Below are positions 55,117-64,000 of a stretch of DNA of 64,000 nt, one piece after another. The position numbers and the translations under genes are program-made. Positions within the stretch are counted from its first letter, which is position 1; each line of letters begins with the position of its first letter. The stretch comes from CBDHFQ01 sp965262565 (GTDB lineage: Bacteria > Bacteroidota > Bacteroidia > J057): assembly GCA_965262565.1 (NCBI GenBank), contig CBDHFQ010000020.1:859309-923308 (forward strand), written 5' to 3'. Below the pieces are notes generated by a model. That model was not told the origin of the DNA. It made no database searches and saw only the letters and a program-made list of their open reading frames with translations.

Positions 55117-57120
55117 CTATTCTAAAGGCTCAATTTTTATATGTGGGATATCCCAGTAAAGAGTAGTTCCTTGATTAGGATTACTTTCTAGCCTGTGTTT
55201 TCCCTGCAAAGAGTGAACTCGTTGTTTTATACTTTGAATACCTATGCCTTCTTTAAGGAGCTCTACAGAAGGATCAAATCCCACCCCATTGTCCTTCACT
55301 TCTATATGTAACATATTATTGGTGAGGTGTAAAGATATATGTGCGTGCGTTGCTTTAGAGTGCTTCATAATATTAGAGATGGCTTCTTGAATCATTCTGT
55401 AGATATTTATTTCAGCATCTCTGTCAAAGCGGGTTTTTCTCGGGAAGTTGGTTTCTACCTGGAAGGAAATATCTCCGGTTCTCGCCATAGTATTGGTAAA
55501 TTGTTCCAAAGCAGAGATAAGTCCGAAATCTTCCAACCCTTTTGGCATTAAGGTGTGGCTGATATTTCTGCAGTCCTTCATAGCTTGCTGTACCAATCCC
55601 TGAATATTGTGATAAATTTCCTGTTGTCTAGGTTGGAGGGTTTCTATATGATTTTTTAAGGAATTGAGCATGAGGTTAGCAGCGGTGAGGGTTTGTGCCA
55701 ATCCATCGTGAATATCTCCAGCGATCCTGGTACGTTCTCGATTTTCCCCTCTCATCATGTACAAGATATTTTCGTGTTCTATTTTCTTCATCGTAGAAAT
55801 ATCTCTACCAACAGATAGGATTTCAGATAATTGACCTTCTTCATTAAAAATAGGATGATCTATCCACTGCTGCCAGGAGATACTTCCATCTGGATTGTAG
55901 ACCTGATGTTCGTAGAGCGCAGATGATTGTATAGATTTTACTTTTTCAATATTTCTATAAATAATGCTTTGGTTACTTTTGGGAACAAATTCGATAAACT
56001 TTTTACCGATCAACTGCTCTTTCGTTGTCTTAAAAAATTGGCAGTATGCTTTATTGACGAATACCAGGGTAGTATCAGGAAGGAATCGACATATCATTTC
56101 ACTTTGATGTTCTACGATGAATCTATGTCGGTCCTCACTCTCCCTTAAGGCTTGCTCCATTTGTTGCTTTTCCAAAATACCTCCCACCCATCTTCCAAGC
56201 AGTTTTACCCATTCTTTATCCGCCTGGGAAAATTCTTCATTTCTTGGAACCTTTTGAGAAAAATTAAGGGTACCATATCTCTCTCCATTGACATAGAGTG
56301 GTACGCCAATGTATGTCTCTATTTCTAAAGCTTTGTAAGCTTGAGAATTGGCATATTCGGTTTCGCCCATAAATGCAATGGCTATGACATCATTTGCCTG
56401 ATAGGTTAATTGGCAAATTGTTTGATCAAAAGGACATACCATACCTTTACGAAATGATACCTCAACAGAAGAAAATTGATACATGATCTTATATTCTTCC
56501 TCTGTAACTACCCCAACCAGCCCAGTTTCTAATTGCAAGTTAATGGTGGCCAATCTTAACACTTCATTAATTTGATCTTCATAGGAAAGGTGATGGAAAG
56601 CTGAAATGCCATATAAGATTTTCAATCTTTTCTCATTTTCGAAAGAAAAGGAATTTCGCTGAAGAAATTGTTTCACATAGCGGCGATTCATTAACGAACG
56701 CAATGAAGCAAATGGTAATTTCTCCAATTCTGTTTGAAGTATGATATCGGTTACTCCATTGTAATACCAATCTGCCCAGGAAGCTTTTTCTTTTTCAGAA
56801 GAAATGACTAAAATCGGAATGGGAATAGAAAAATGATTTATCGTCAGTAAAAGTTCTTCGACCGTTACAAAGCTATTATCACTATATATTAAGATGATAT
56901 CTGGATCGCAGTACTGAAGCTGAGATTGATAACTATATCTGTCACTGAGAAGAACATATTCACACATCAGGTCCCGTTCAAGAAGTAACTCATTCACTTC
57001 TTCAATCTCTTTAGGCAAGGAATCATCCTTTATAATTAACAGCTTACTTTCTGCGCCAGTTAATTTATTTTGACCTTTATAAAAGACAATAGAGGGCCAT
57101 TTATTTTCAGGACTAAGCAT
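55117..57120 (-). CDS. Receiver-like / GAF / PAS sensor histidine kinase, HisKA_3 type
   Basis: 667 residues, no membrane helix, so a soluble sensor. The first 150 residues resemble a receiver fold (IEEVNELLLERDLMCEYVLL, CDPDIILIYSDNSFVTVEEL) without a clear phospho-acceptor Asp. About 170-330 is a GAF domain (YIGVPLYVNGERYGTLNFSQ), about 340-455 a PAS domain (EHQSEMICRFLPDTTLVFVN and the PAC segment YEHQVYNPDGSISWQQW). The HisKA_3 dimerisation helix carries the phosphorylated His in RTRIAGDIHDGLAQTLTAAN. The ATPase lid motifs are EAISNIMKHSKA, VKDNGVGFDPSV and GIGIQSIKQRV. This is the NarL/LiaS-type family. No response regulator gene is adjacent, so its partner lies elsewhere. Confidence 0.9.
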   Translation of the reverse strand: MLSPENKWPSIVFYKGQNKLTGAESKLLIIKDDSLPKEIEEVNELLLERDLMCEYVLLSDRYSYQSQLQYCDPDIILIYSDNSFVTVEELLLTINHFSIPIPILVISSEKEKASWADWYYNGVTDIILQTELEKLPFASLRSLMNRRYVKQFLQRNSFSFENEKRLKILYGISAFHHLSYEDQINEVLRLATINLQLETGLVGVVTEEEYKIMYQFSSVEVSFRKGMVCPFDQTICQLTYQANDVIAIAFMGETEYANSQAYKALEIETYIGVPLYVNGERYGTLNFSQKVPRNEEFSQADKEWVKLLGRWVGGILEKQQMEQALRESEDRHRFIVEHQSEMICRFLPDTTLVFVNKAYCQFFKTTKEQLIGKKFIEFVPKSNQSIIYRNIEKVKSIQSSALYEHQVYNPDGSISWQQWIDHPIFNEEGQLSEILSVGRDISTMKKIEHENILYMMRGENRERTRIAGDIHDGLAQTLTAANLMLNSLKNHIETLQPRQQEIYHNIQGLVQQAMKDCRNISHTLMPKGLEDFGLISALEQFTNTMARTGDISFQVETNFPRKTRFDRDAEINIYRMIQEAISNIMKHSKATHAHISLHLTNNMLHIEVKDNGVGFDPSVELLKEGIGIQSIKQRVHSLQGKHRLESNPNQGTTLYWDIPHIKIEPLE

Positions 57121-57160
57121 AATAAATTATTATTGCTTCTTTAACAAATTGGTGGAAAGC

Positions 57161-57190
57161 TTGTAAAACAGTAAAAAACTGGTACTTTTG
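57161..57190 (+). promoter_or_regulatory. Bacteroidota-type housekeeping promoter of rnr
   Basis: TTG at 57161-57163, a 19-base spacer and TACTTTTG at 57183-57190 fit the -33 TTG / -7 TAnnTTTG consensus of Bacteroidota exactly. Transcription would begin near 57196, leaving a leader of about 165 bases before rnr. Confidence 0.65.
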
Positions 57191-57360
57191 CGTACATGAT
57201 TCATTATTTGAAATTTAATCATTTTCTTCCACTTCTATTTCATTTCTTTCCTATCACCATTATTTTCAAACATCTTTCCAACCTCATCTCAAAAAATCAA
57301 AAGATAAAATTATTTCGGGTGCAACAGCTGGAGCCCGTGAGTATTTAATGTGCAACACAA

Positions 57361-59562
57361 ATGAAGAAGACAAAAAATCAAAAAAAAAATAAGAAGAAGA
57401 CAAAGACCTCCAACATAGGACTTAAACCCAAACAACGAAGCGGACTAGCACAAAAAGTGCTGCAATTTATGAAGGCTCATAAAGACCAATCTTTTTCCAG
57501 TAAAGAATTAGCTACAGAAACAAATTTATGGAAAAAAACGAGTAATAGTAAGCTCAGATCGGTCATGGACGATTTGACAAAGGAAGGCAAATTGGCCTAT
57601 CTGGATAAAGGGCGTTATCAATATGTTCAGCATAGTGAGTTTATGGTAGGGAAAATTCAAATCAACAGAAATGGATCTGGTTATCTGCTGGTAGAACAAG
57701 GGGATGATATCTTCATTCCATCAGAATTTACCGGAAAATCGATGAATGGAGACATGGTGAAAGTTAAATTATTACCTGGCCGAAGAAAATCGAAGAAAAA
57801 AGAGGGAATGGTCAAAGAGGTGGTAGCCAGAGCGAGAACCGTTTTTGTAGGGGTGGTAGAAGAAGGACTGCCAGATACCTATTTTCTCATTCCCGATGAT
57901 ACTAGGATAAATACAGATTTCTTTATACCACGCCATGCGTTAAATGGAGCTAAAGATGGGCAAAAAGCATTGGTGGAATTAGTAAATTGGGAACGAAAAT
58001 CTCCAGAGGTCAAGGTAATAGAGGTATTTGGGGAAGAAGGGGAAAATCAGGCGGAAATGCATGCCATTTTAATGCAGTACGGATTTAATCCTAATTTCCC
58101 TGTAGAGGTGGAGAAAGAAGCAAAGGAAATACCGGAACAAATCCCCCAGGAAGAGATCAATAAAAGGCTGGATATAAGAGGAATCACTACTTTTACTATT
58201 GATCCGGTAGATGCTAAAGATTTCGATGATGCCCTTTCATATGAACCTCTTGAGAATGGAAATGTAAACATTGGAGTTCATATAGCAGACGTATCTTATT
58301 ACGTTAAGCCGGACAGTTTTATCGATAGGGAAGCATTTAAAAGAGCCACTTCCGTCTATTTGGTCGATAGAACCGTTCCCATGCTTCCAGAAAAACTCTC
58401 TAATAATCTCTGTAGCCTTCGTCCTCGTGAAGATCGGTTGGCCTATTCCATTATATTCGAAATGGATCAGGAAGCAACTATCCTAAACCAATGGATAGGC
58501 AGAACAGTCATTTATTCAGATCATCGATTTACGTATGAAGAGGCTCAGGAAGTAATTGAAGGAACCATAGAAGGACCTTATGCATTGGAACTTCAGCAAT
58601 TAAATATCCTGGCAAAGAAATTGAAAGCAAAGAGATTGAAAAAGGGGAGCATAGAATTTGATACAAATGAAGTAAAATTTGAATTAGATGAACATGATAA
58701 ACCGATAAGGGTCATTAAAAAAATTCGAAAAGATGCTAATAAGTTGATAGAGGATTTTATGTTGTTGGCCAATAGGCGAATCGCTGCTCATTTATATCAC
58801 TTCCAATCTAATCCTCCACTCCCATCTGTTTATAGGGTGCACGATTCTCCCGATCCTGAAAAATTGATGGCCTTAGGAGAGTTTGCTAGCCACTTTGGTC
58901 ATATGGTAACTTTTCATAATACAGGAGAAGTATCTGAGAGATTAAATGAATTAATGAATAAAGTTCAGGGAACTCCTGAACAAAATGTCATAGAATCCAT
59001 TGCCATTCGCTCCATGGCCAAAGCGATTTATACCACTAAGAACATTGGTCATTTCGGATTAGGATTTCAGTACTACACCCATTTTACGAGTCCTATTAGA
59101 AGATATCCCGATTTACTGATACATAGATTACTAACTAAATATCACCATAAGCAATACAATGAGAATCCTGTAGTGCTGGAAGACCAATGTAAATACTGTT
59201 CTGACAGAGAAAGGCAAGCCGCAGAAGCCGAGCGAAGTTCCATCAAATTCAAACAAGTGGAGTTTTTAGAAGATAAAGTGGGGCAGGAATTCAATGGGAT
59301 CATATCAGGAGTGATTGAAAGTGGCATATTTGTAGAATTGGACGAAAATCTATGCGAAGGGTTTGTGTCCAACAGAAATATGGAAAGTGATTACTATGTC
59401 TACGAAGCGGAAAATTTTAGAATGGTAGGAAGATCTACTGGAGAAAGCCTTCAATTAGGAGATCCCGTGCTGGTGGAAATTGCAGATACCAACCTTAGAA
59501 GAAAAACGGTAGATATGGTATTGATCAAGAAATTGAAAGAAAAAGCATCTTTGTCAGAGTAA
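57361..59562 (+). CDS. rnr: Ribonuclease R
   Basis: A 733-residue 3'-5' exoribonuclease that degrades structured RNA. The N-terminus is very Lys-rich (about 18 of 25 basic or amide), then a winged-helix module (SFSSKELATETNLWKKTSNS), two cold-shock domains (GSGYLLVEQGDDIFIPSEF), the RNB catalytic core with DPVDAKDFDDALSYEP (metal-binding Asp), HIADVSYYVKPDS, ERLAYSIIFEMD-like NRLAYS-equivalent sequence DRLAYSIIFEMD and HFTSPIRRYPDLLIHRLL. At the C-terminus is an S1 domain (FNGIISGVIESGIFVELDEN). Length is normal. A good promoter lies upstream and clpB follows 130 bases on. Confidence 0.95.
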   Translation: MKKTKNQKKNKKKTKTSNIGLKPKQRSGLAQKVLQFMKAHKDQSFSSKELATETNLWKKTSNSKLRSVMDDLTKEGKLAYLDKGRYQYVQHSEFMVGKIQINRNGSGYLLVEQGDDIFIPSEFTGKSMNGDMVKVKLLPGRRKSKKKEGMVKEVVARARTVFVGVVEEGLPDTYFLIPDDTRINTDFFIPRHALNGAKDGQKALVELVNWERKSPEVKVIEVFGEEGENQAEMHAILMQYGFNPNFPVEVEKEAKEIPEQIPQEEINKRLDIRGITTFTIDPVDAKDFDDALSYEPLENGNVNIGVHIADVSYYVKPDSFIDREAFKRATSVYLVDRTVPMLPEKLSNNLCSLRPREDRLAYSIIFEMDQEATILNQWIGRTVIYSDHRFTYEEAQEVIEGTIEGPYALELQQLNILAKKLKAKRLKKGSIEFDTNEVKFELDEHDKPIRVIKKIRKDANKLIEDFMLLANRRIAAHLYHFQSNPPLPSVYRVHDSPDPEKLMALGEFASHFGHMVTFHNTGEVSERLNELMNKVQGTPEQNVIESIAIRSMAKAIYTTKNIGHFGLGFQYYTHFTSPIRRYPDLLIHRLLTKYHHKQYNENPVVLEDQCKYCSDRERQAAEAERSSIKFKQVEFLEDKVGQEFNGIISGVIESGIFVELDENLCEGFVSNRNMESDYYVYEAENFRMVGRSTGESLQLGDPVLVEIADTNLRRKTVDMVLIKKLKEKASLSE

Positions 59563-59575
59563 AAAAATATTATTA

Positions 59576-59620
59576 GACAAAATGGCAGTTATGCTGCAAT
59601 TATTTTGTCATATTGTCAGA
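59576..59620 (+). promoter_or_regulatory. TGTCA/TGGCA motif cluster upstream of clpB
   Basis: Between rnr and clpB lie GACAAAATGGCAG (59576-59588) and TTTTGTCATATTGTCAGA (59603-59620). The two halves are inverted with respect to each other (GACAAAAT ... ATTTTGTC), with CTGCA pairing GGCAG between them. Placed 72-116 bases before the clpB start they look like an operator or heat-shock-type control element. The regulator cannot be named. Confidence 0.5.
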
Positions 59621-59691
59621 TAATCTAGGCTGGAAAGGAATTTGTATATTCTTAATCGTTGAGAAAGAGATATCATTCAGGCGATAAGAAT

Positions 59692-62308
59692 ATGATGAAT
59701 TTTAATAACTATACTATAAAAGCACAAGAGGCCATACAGCACTCTGGGGAAGTGGCTAAGCAAACTGGCCAGCAATCCATAGAGACGGGTCATTTGTTGA
59801 AAGCACTATTAGAAGGGGAGGAGAGTATTATCCCATTTATGTTGAAAAAATTGGGGGTTAATGTTCCTTTCCTAAAGCAAAAAGTAGACGAGAAACTTTC
59901 GGAATATCCTAACGTTAGTGGTGCCTCCGGAGGTCAATATCTTTCCAATGAAACGGTACAAGTTCTGGAAGCAGCAAATAGAGAAGCTGGAGCATTAGAG
60001 GATGAATTTATCAGTTTGGAGCATTTACTGTTGGCCCTGGTAAAATCTAAAAATGGGATTGCGTCTATATTGAAATCACAAGGGGTAGATGAGAAGAGTT
60101 TAAAGAAAGTAATTGAAGAAATAAGAGGGGGAAGTAGAATAACGGATCAAAATCCTGAGGCTAAATATAATGCCCTTCAAAAATATGCGCGTAATCTCAA
60201 TGAAATGGCAAGAAAAGGGAAATTAGATCCCGTCATTGGTAGAGAAGAAGAGATCCGACGCATTATTCATATCCTTTCCAGAAGAACTAAAAACAATCCG
60301 ATCCTGATAGGTGAGCCAGGAGTAGGGAAGACAGCTATCGCAGAAGGATTGGCACACAGAATAGTACAGGGCGATGTTCCTGAGAATTTGAAGACAAAGA
60401 CGCTGTATTCTTTGGATATGGGGGCATTGATTGCGGGAGCTAAGTTTAGGGGAGAATTTGAAGAAAGGTTAAAAGCCGTAGTTAAGGAGGTAGTTGGTGC
60501 AGAAGGGTCGATCATCCTCTTTATAGATGAGATCCATACTTTAGTTGGAGCTGGAAAAACGGATGGAGCGATGGATGCGGCGAATATACTCAAACCAGCA
60601 TTGGCAAGAGGAGAACTTAGAGCTGTGGGAGCGACGACTTTAAATGAGTATCAAAAGTATATAGAGAAGGATAAGGCATTAGAAAAGGCGATTTCAGGGA
60701 GTATATGTAGGAGAGCCTAGTGTAGAGGATACCGTTTCCATTCTGCGTGGATTAAAAGAGCGTTATGAAGTACACCACGGAGTTCGCATTACGGATGCGG
60801 CCATTATAGCTGCGACAGAATTATCTCATCGCTATATATCTGATCGTTTTCTTCCAGATAAAGCTATTGACCTGATAGACGAAGGGGCAGCTAAATTAAG
60901 GCTGGAAATGGATTCTATGCCTGAAGCATTAGATGAGATTGAAAGAAAGGTGCGACATCTGGAAATTGAGAGAGAAGCTTTGAAGCGAGAAAAAGATCAA
61001 AGAACGCTAGGAGATATAGAAACGCAGTTAGCGAATTTAGAGGAAGAGAGGAACAGGTTAAGGGCGCATTGGGAGACAGAGAAGGAGATTATAGGAAAAA
61101 TTCGTCAAGCCAAAGAACAAGTAGAAGCATTAAAAGTCGAGGCTGAAGAAGCTGAAAGGCAGGCAGATTTTGGAAGGGTGGCTGAAATTCGATATGGAGC
61201 CATAGCAGAGCAGGAAGGTCTTATAGAACAATTAAAAGTGGAGCTGGCAAACTATCAATCTGACCTTAGGATGTTAAAAGAGGAAGTGGAAGCGGAGGAT
61301 ATTGCTGAAATTATTTCCAAATGGACGGGAATACCTGTGTCTAAAATGGTTGAAAGTGAGAGAATTAAATTGCTAAGGCTTGAAGATGAATTGCATAAGA
61401 GAGTAATAGGACAAGAGGAAGCCATTCAGGCTGTATCAGATGCTATCAGGAGAAGCAGGGCTGGGTTACAAGATCCTAACAGACCTATCGGTTCTTTCAT
61501 ATTTCTAGGTTCTACTGGAGTTGGGAAGACAGAACTGGCAAAAACACTGGCGGAGTTTTTATTTGACGATGAGAGATCCATGGTTAGAATTGATATGTCG
61601 GAATACCAGGAGAAACATGCGGTAAGCAGATTAATTGGAGCGCCTCCAGGATATGTGGGATATGATGAGGGGGGACAATTGACAGAGGCTGTAAGGAGGA
61701 AACCCTATTCGGTCATTTTGCTGGATGAAATAGAAAAAGCTCATCCCGATGTGTTCAATATTTTATTGCAGGTGTTGGATGATGGAAGATTGACGGATAA
61801 TAAGGGCCGAACGGTAGATTTTAAAAACACGATTATTATTATGACTTCCAATATGGGTTCTCATTACATTCAGGAAAAATTTAATGAACTAACAGAATCC
61901 AATAAGGATGCATTGATGATTATCATCAAAGAACAGGTCATGGATTTGTTAAAGAAACAACTTCGTCCTGAATTCCTCAATAGGATTGATGAGTCGATCG
62001 TATTCGCACCATTGAGCGAATCAGATATGAAGAAAATTGTTCGAATCCATGCAAACCGCTTATCAGGGAAACTGGCTCAAATGGATATTAACTTGACATT
62101 TTCTGAGCAAGCACTTGATTTGATAGCGAGTTTGGGATACGATCCGCAGTATGGAGCAAGGCCTGTGAAGAGAATACTTCAAAAAGAGGTGATCAATGAA
62201 TTATCCAAAGATATTCTGGCGGGGAAAGTAGAAAGGGAAACGGAAATTCAGGTAATGGTCCAACATGGGCAAATTCAGTTTGAAAATCGCGTTCCTGAAA
62301 AAGGATAA
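59692..62308 (+). pseudogene. clpB: ClpB disaggregase, single frameshift
   Basis: The AAA+ disaggregase that with DnaK rescues aggregated proteins. Start at ATG 59692 (MMNFNNYTIKAQEAIQHSGE). Clp_N repeats, first ATPase with GEPGVGKTAIAEGL and ILFIDEIHTLVGAG, the coiled-coil middle domain (LEIEREALKREKDQRTLGDI), second ATPase with GSTGVGKTELAKTLAEFLFD, ILLDEIEKAHPDVFN and sensor-2 region YDPQYGARPVKRILQKEVIN. At 60682-60688 (GAAAAGG) one extra A destroys the conserved ALERRFQ; after it the reading continues VYVGEPSVEDT in another frame and the second open segment (to 62308) is complete. Repaired length is about 872 residues, normal. Loss of clpB is tolerated in some bacteria, but this lesion matches those in prfC and others. 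Confidence 0.9.
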
Positions 62309-62337
62309 AGTATTAGTTAAATATAATAATTTTAGAA

Positions 62338-62375
62338 GTCTGAAACAATGAAAGTGTTTCAGGCTTTTTCTTTTT
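62338..62375 (+). terminator. Rho-independent terminator of clpB
   Basis: The stem GTCTGAAACA / TGTTTCAGGC with a seven-base loop is followed by TTTTTCTTTTT, 30 bases after the clpB stop. Confidence 0.85.
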
Positions 62376-62458
62376 GTAAAGAAAGATTAAATTACTTTTA
62401 ACTTAGGAGAGATACCTACGTACAAAATAAAAATTACCTCAATAAAATTCCTTTAACT

Positions 62459-62989
62459 ATGTCTGCCGGGAAACGAAACCTTTGGATCATTATGACATTG
62501 ACAGCTTTAGGCCTGGCCATCCATGTATGGTTTGGAAATACTAGTTACAGCTGTAGTAATGTCTCTTCTTGCTCATATTCTACATCTACGAAAGAAACTA
62601 AGCATTTAAATGCAGTTAAGCCCTATCGTTCTGGTTCTTGCCGTATGAAGAAGCGAAAGCCACATTGTAATAGTGCTTTCCGTACTACTGAAACCCCTTC
62701 TGTTAATGAAAAAATTTTAGTAGATCAGGAACCTCAGGCAATTAATAAAAGTAGCTTTATCAAAAAAGTTACAGATTTGGGTCTTTCCGGTAGTGCTGAT
62801 ATTCGTATCCTGGTAGATGAAGAAGGAAAATATGTAAAGCATAAAATGCTTAGTGGGATGGGAACTGATTTTAGCCGCGCTATAGAATTTAGTATAGATG
62901 AGTTAATATTTCATCCCGCAAGAAGGGATAACCACCCGGTTAAATATTGGGTAGATATGTCCTTCAACGGATATGCAAATAGTAGATAA
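62459..62989 (+). CDS. Membrane-anchored protein with TonB-C-like domain
   Basis: 176 residues. One membrane helix near the N-terminus (about 9-24, WIIMTLTALGLAIHVWFG) serves as anchor. A Ser/Cys/Lys-rich linker follows (YSCSNVSSCSYSTSTKE, RMKKRKPHC). The last 70 residues (SGSADIRILVDEEGKYVKHK, FSIDELIFHPARRDNHPVKY, WVDMSFNGY) match the C-terminal domain of energy-transducing TonB proteins. There is no Pro-rich spacer, so it is not a full TonB, and no ExbB/ExbD genes are beside it. It probably acts in the periplasm. Terminator at 63052. Confidence 0.75.
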   Translation: MSAGKRNLWIIMTLTALGLAIHVWFGNTSYSCSNVSSCSYSTSTKETKHLNAVKPYRSGSCRMKKRKPHCNSAFRTTETPSVNEKILVDQEPQAINKSSFIKKVTDLGLSGSADIRILVDEEGKYVKHKMLSGMGTDFSRAIEFSIDELIFHPARRDNHPVKYWVDMSFNGYANSR

Positions 62990-63051
62990 AGTTAGTTTAT
63001 AACAGGCTCCCTGTTAATTCAGATAAACGGGTATTAAATAAGTAAAAGGTT

Positions 63052-63085
63052 AAAGTCATCTCCATCTGGGGATGACTTTACTTTT
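63052..63085 (+). terminator. Rho-independent terminator
   Basis: A 12-base stem (AAAGTCATCTCC / GGGGATGACTTT, loop ATCT, two G-T pairs at most) is followed by ACTTTTTG. It ends the 62459-62989 transcript. Confidence 0.8.
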
Positions 63086-63089
63086 TGTT

Positions 63090-63772
63090 ATTTTGAAGTA
63101 TTGTAAGATTTACTTAAAAAAACTAATATCATTAATAATTGTAAAAATGCATTTATTTTTTGCCTCAAAAGAAATAATACTTGTAATAGCTCGTCGATTT
63201 AGTGTTGTTGCTTAGAGTTAAATCAACGAAGATCTATTCTACACATTAAAGACTGACGCCTTTTTATGTTCTACCACAAGTTAGTTAGTTTTTTAAATTA
63301 CAGCCTACTTTAAGAGACTCATAGTTAGCCCCAATTATCTATAGACAGGGATTGGGTAATCCTCCAGAGTAGTTGTAGGATCAATCGATGTAGCGGTGAT
63401 AGATTTATGAGCTGTTGTTGAATGAGTTGTTGATCCAGATGAATAGATAAGAGATGTATCCCCTGAAAGCATTGAAAAATCGGTAGTGCTTTAAAATGAT
63501 GCTTACAATTCAGAACTAAGAATTTTTATTTTTAGGAAAAATGATGGACTCATTTCTCAAACCCAGAGGTAGTCCTCGATGCCATTCAAGAGCTTTTAAA
63601 AAGAATGGCTTGGATCATGGATGAAGAAATTAGAAGGCTAGAGTGCTCGTTACTGAATCATTGGCAGAGGGGAGTTATGAAGATTGGTTAATCAATGAAT
63701 GGTATAGCCAGGAAATTATATAGCACTACCGAATTTTTGTTGTAGTATGCCTTTGAATAACTATTTGCAAGC
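63090..63772. other. Gene-poor stretch with possible decayed fragments
   Basis: About 680 bases without an intact gene. The minus strand is open at 63335-63472 for 45 codons (Ser/Thr-rich, ending LEDYPIPVYR). The plus strand between 63541 and 63723 gives a possible small protein only if two indels are allowed (see that entry). No RNA gene or mobile element is recognised. Confidence 0.4.
63541..63723 (+). pseudogene. Possible broken small open reading frame
   Basis: Starting at ATG 63541, MMDSFLKP changes frame near 63563 (one extra base) and continues EVVLDAIQELLKRMAWIMDE. Near 63635 it changes back and ends VTESLAEGSYEDWLINEWYS before TAG. The pieces look like real coding sequence of about 60 residues, but need two indels of opposite sign. 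No family recognised; low confidence. Confidence 0.25.
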
Positions 63773-64000
63773 TTAATTTTCATGCAATTTGGCTACTCTG
63801 GCTGCATCTGCCAACACATTTGCATACAATTGCAATTTCTCTCGGGTATCAGCTATAACAGCACGCAATTCTCTGGCTTTTTCCCAATTCCCTTCATGTT
63901 CTACAGAGGAAATATTGACAGCTTTACTTTCTTCATATTCTTTTAAGAGCGGATGATATTTGGCCAATACAGGTCTCAATACTTTATTCAGTACACCCAC
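63773..64000 (-). CDS. C-terminal part of an unrecognised helical protein, 5' end outside window
   Basis: 75 codons to the stop at 63773, open to the window edge. The visible GTG at 64000 is probably not the real start, because the sequence continues as clear helical protein (VLNKVLRPVLAKYHPLLKEY, NWEKARELRAVIADTREKLQ, YANVLADAARV). The Trp-Glu-x2-Arg-Glu-Leu-Arg pattern is familiar from uncharacterised bacterial proteins, but I cannot name a family. Function unknown. Confidence 0.6.
   Translation of the reverse strand: MGVLNKVLRPVLAKYHPLLKEYEESKAVNISSVEHEGNWEKARELRAVIADTREKLQLYANVLADAARVAKLHEN

Noticed and set aside
1..64000. tRNA, rRNA, insertion sequences or prophage genes
   Set aside because: No cloverleaf with a TTC loop, no ribosomal RNA stretches, no transposase, integrase or terminal inverted repeats were seen on either strand by eye. 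A covariance-model scan would be needed to exclude small RNAs.

Overview
This window is from a Bacteroidota chromosome, most likely the Saprospiria side of the phylum (inferred, not proven). The supporting signs are type IX secretion C-terminal sorting domains, a giant lectin/PKD-type surface protein ending in the gliding-motility-associated C-terminal domain, VPS10/BNR-type secreted proteins, a PQQ-type sugar dehydrogenase with a sorting tail, Yx(FWY)xxD lipoproteins, few Shine-Dalgarno sequences, and a promoter of the Bacteroidota form TTG-N19-TAnnTTTG in front of rnr. Base composition is AT-rich throughout and I see no obvious foreign island. I found no tRNA, rRNA, CRISPR array, transposase or insertion sequence.

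Layout. 1-2100: 3'-truncated (by the window edge) secreted glucose-dehydrogenase-like/HEAT lipoprotein. 2362-5190: two-subunit molybdenum hydroxylase of the isoquinoline 1-oxidoreductase type. 5492-11059: a conflict-type locus encoding a SIR2-like/EAD11/nSTAND1 NTPase with one membrane span, an exported WD40 protein whose start overlaps it, and a convergent peptidoglycan-amidase-like protein. 11155-13546: remnant of a short-chain dehydrogenase gene and two tandem paralogous Yx(FWY)xxD proteins with duplicated leaders. 13789-22481: VPS10/BNR protein, a 1236-residue lectin-repeat adhesin and an exported amidase. 22521-32573: queA, a PLP lyase/ridA/small membrane protein operon, fmt, fabG, an SMI1/KNR4 protein, a vWA-type membrane protein and a PLP deaminase. 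32708-37314: glmM, prfC and an OmpA-family lipoprotein. 37758-45145: sorbosone-dehydrogenase-like protein, then cysQ, trxB, a NYN/OST-HTH protein, a cysteine desulfurase and a family-9 glycosyltransferase. 45579-49377: small membrane proteins, aspartate-type aminotransferase, heptose-7-phosphate kinase, YiaK-like dehydrogenase. 49629-62989: cNMP/CBS/DUF294 protein, CBM20-CBM20-GH77 glucanotransferase, TPR protein, GAF/PAS histidine kinase, rnr, clpB and a TonB-C-like protein. 63090-64000: gene-poor stretch with decayed-looking fragments and the end of one unrecognised gene.

The most unusual property of the sequence is a set of single-base frameshifts. clpB, prfC, the ompA-like gene, the vWA gene, the STAND gene (three times) and the WD40 gene are all broken in frame, and every one is repaired by removing one base. 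Because clpB and prfC are normally intact and the direction is always the same, insertion-type sequencing or assembly error is the simplest explanation. The STAND locus is over-represented, however, and also carries an in-frame TGA, so real decay or on/off variation there is not excluded. The STAND/WD40/amidase locus, with its sensory parts predicted outside the inner membrane and its SIR2-like effector inside, is the best candidate for an under-described system in this window.
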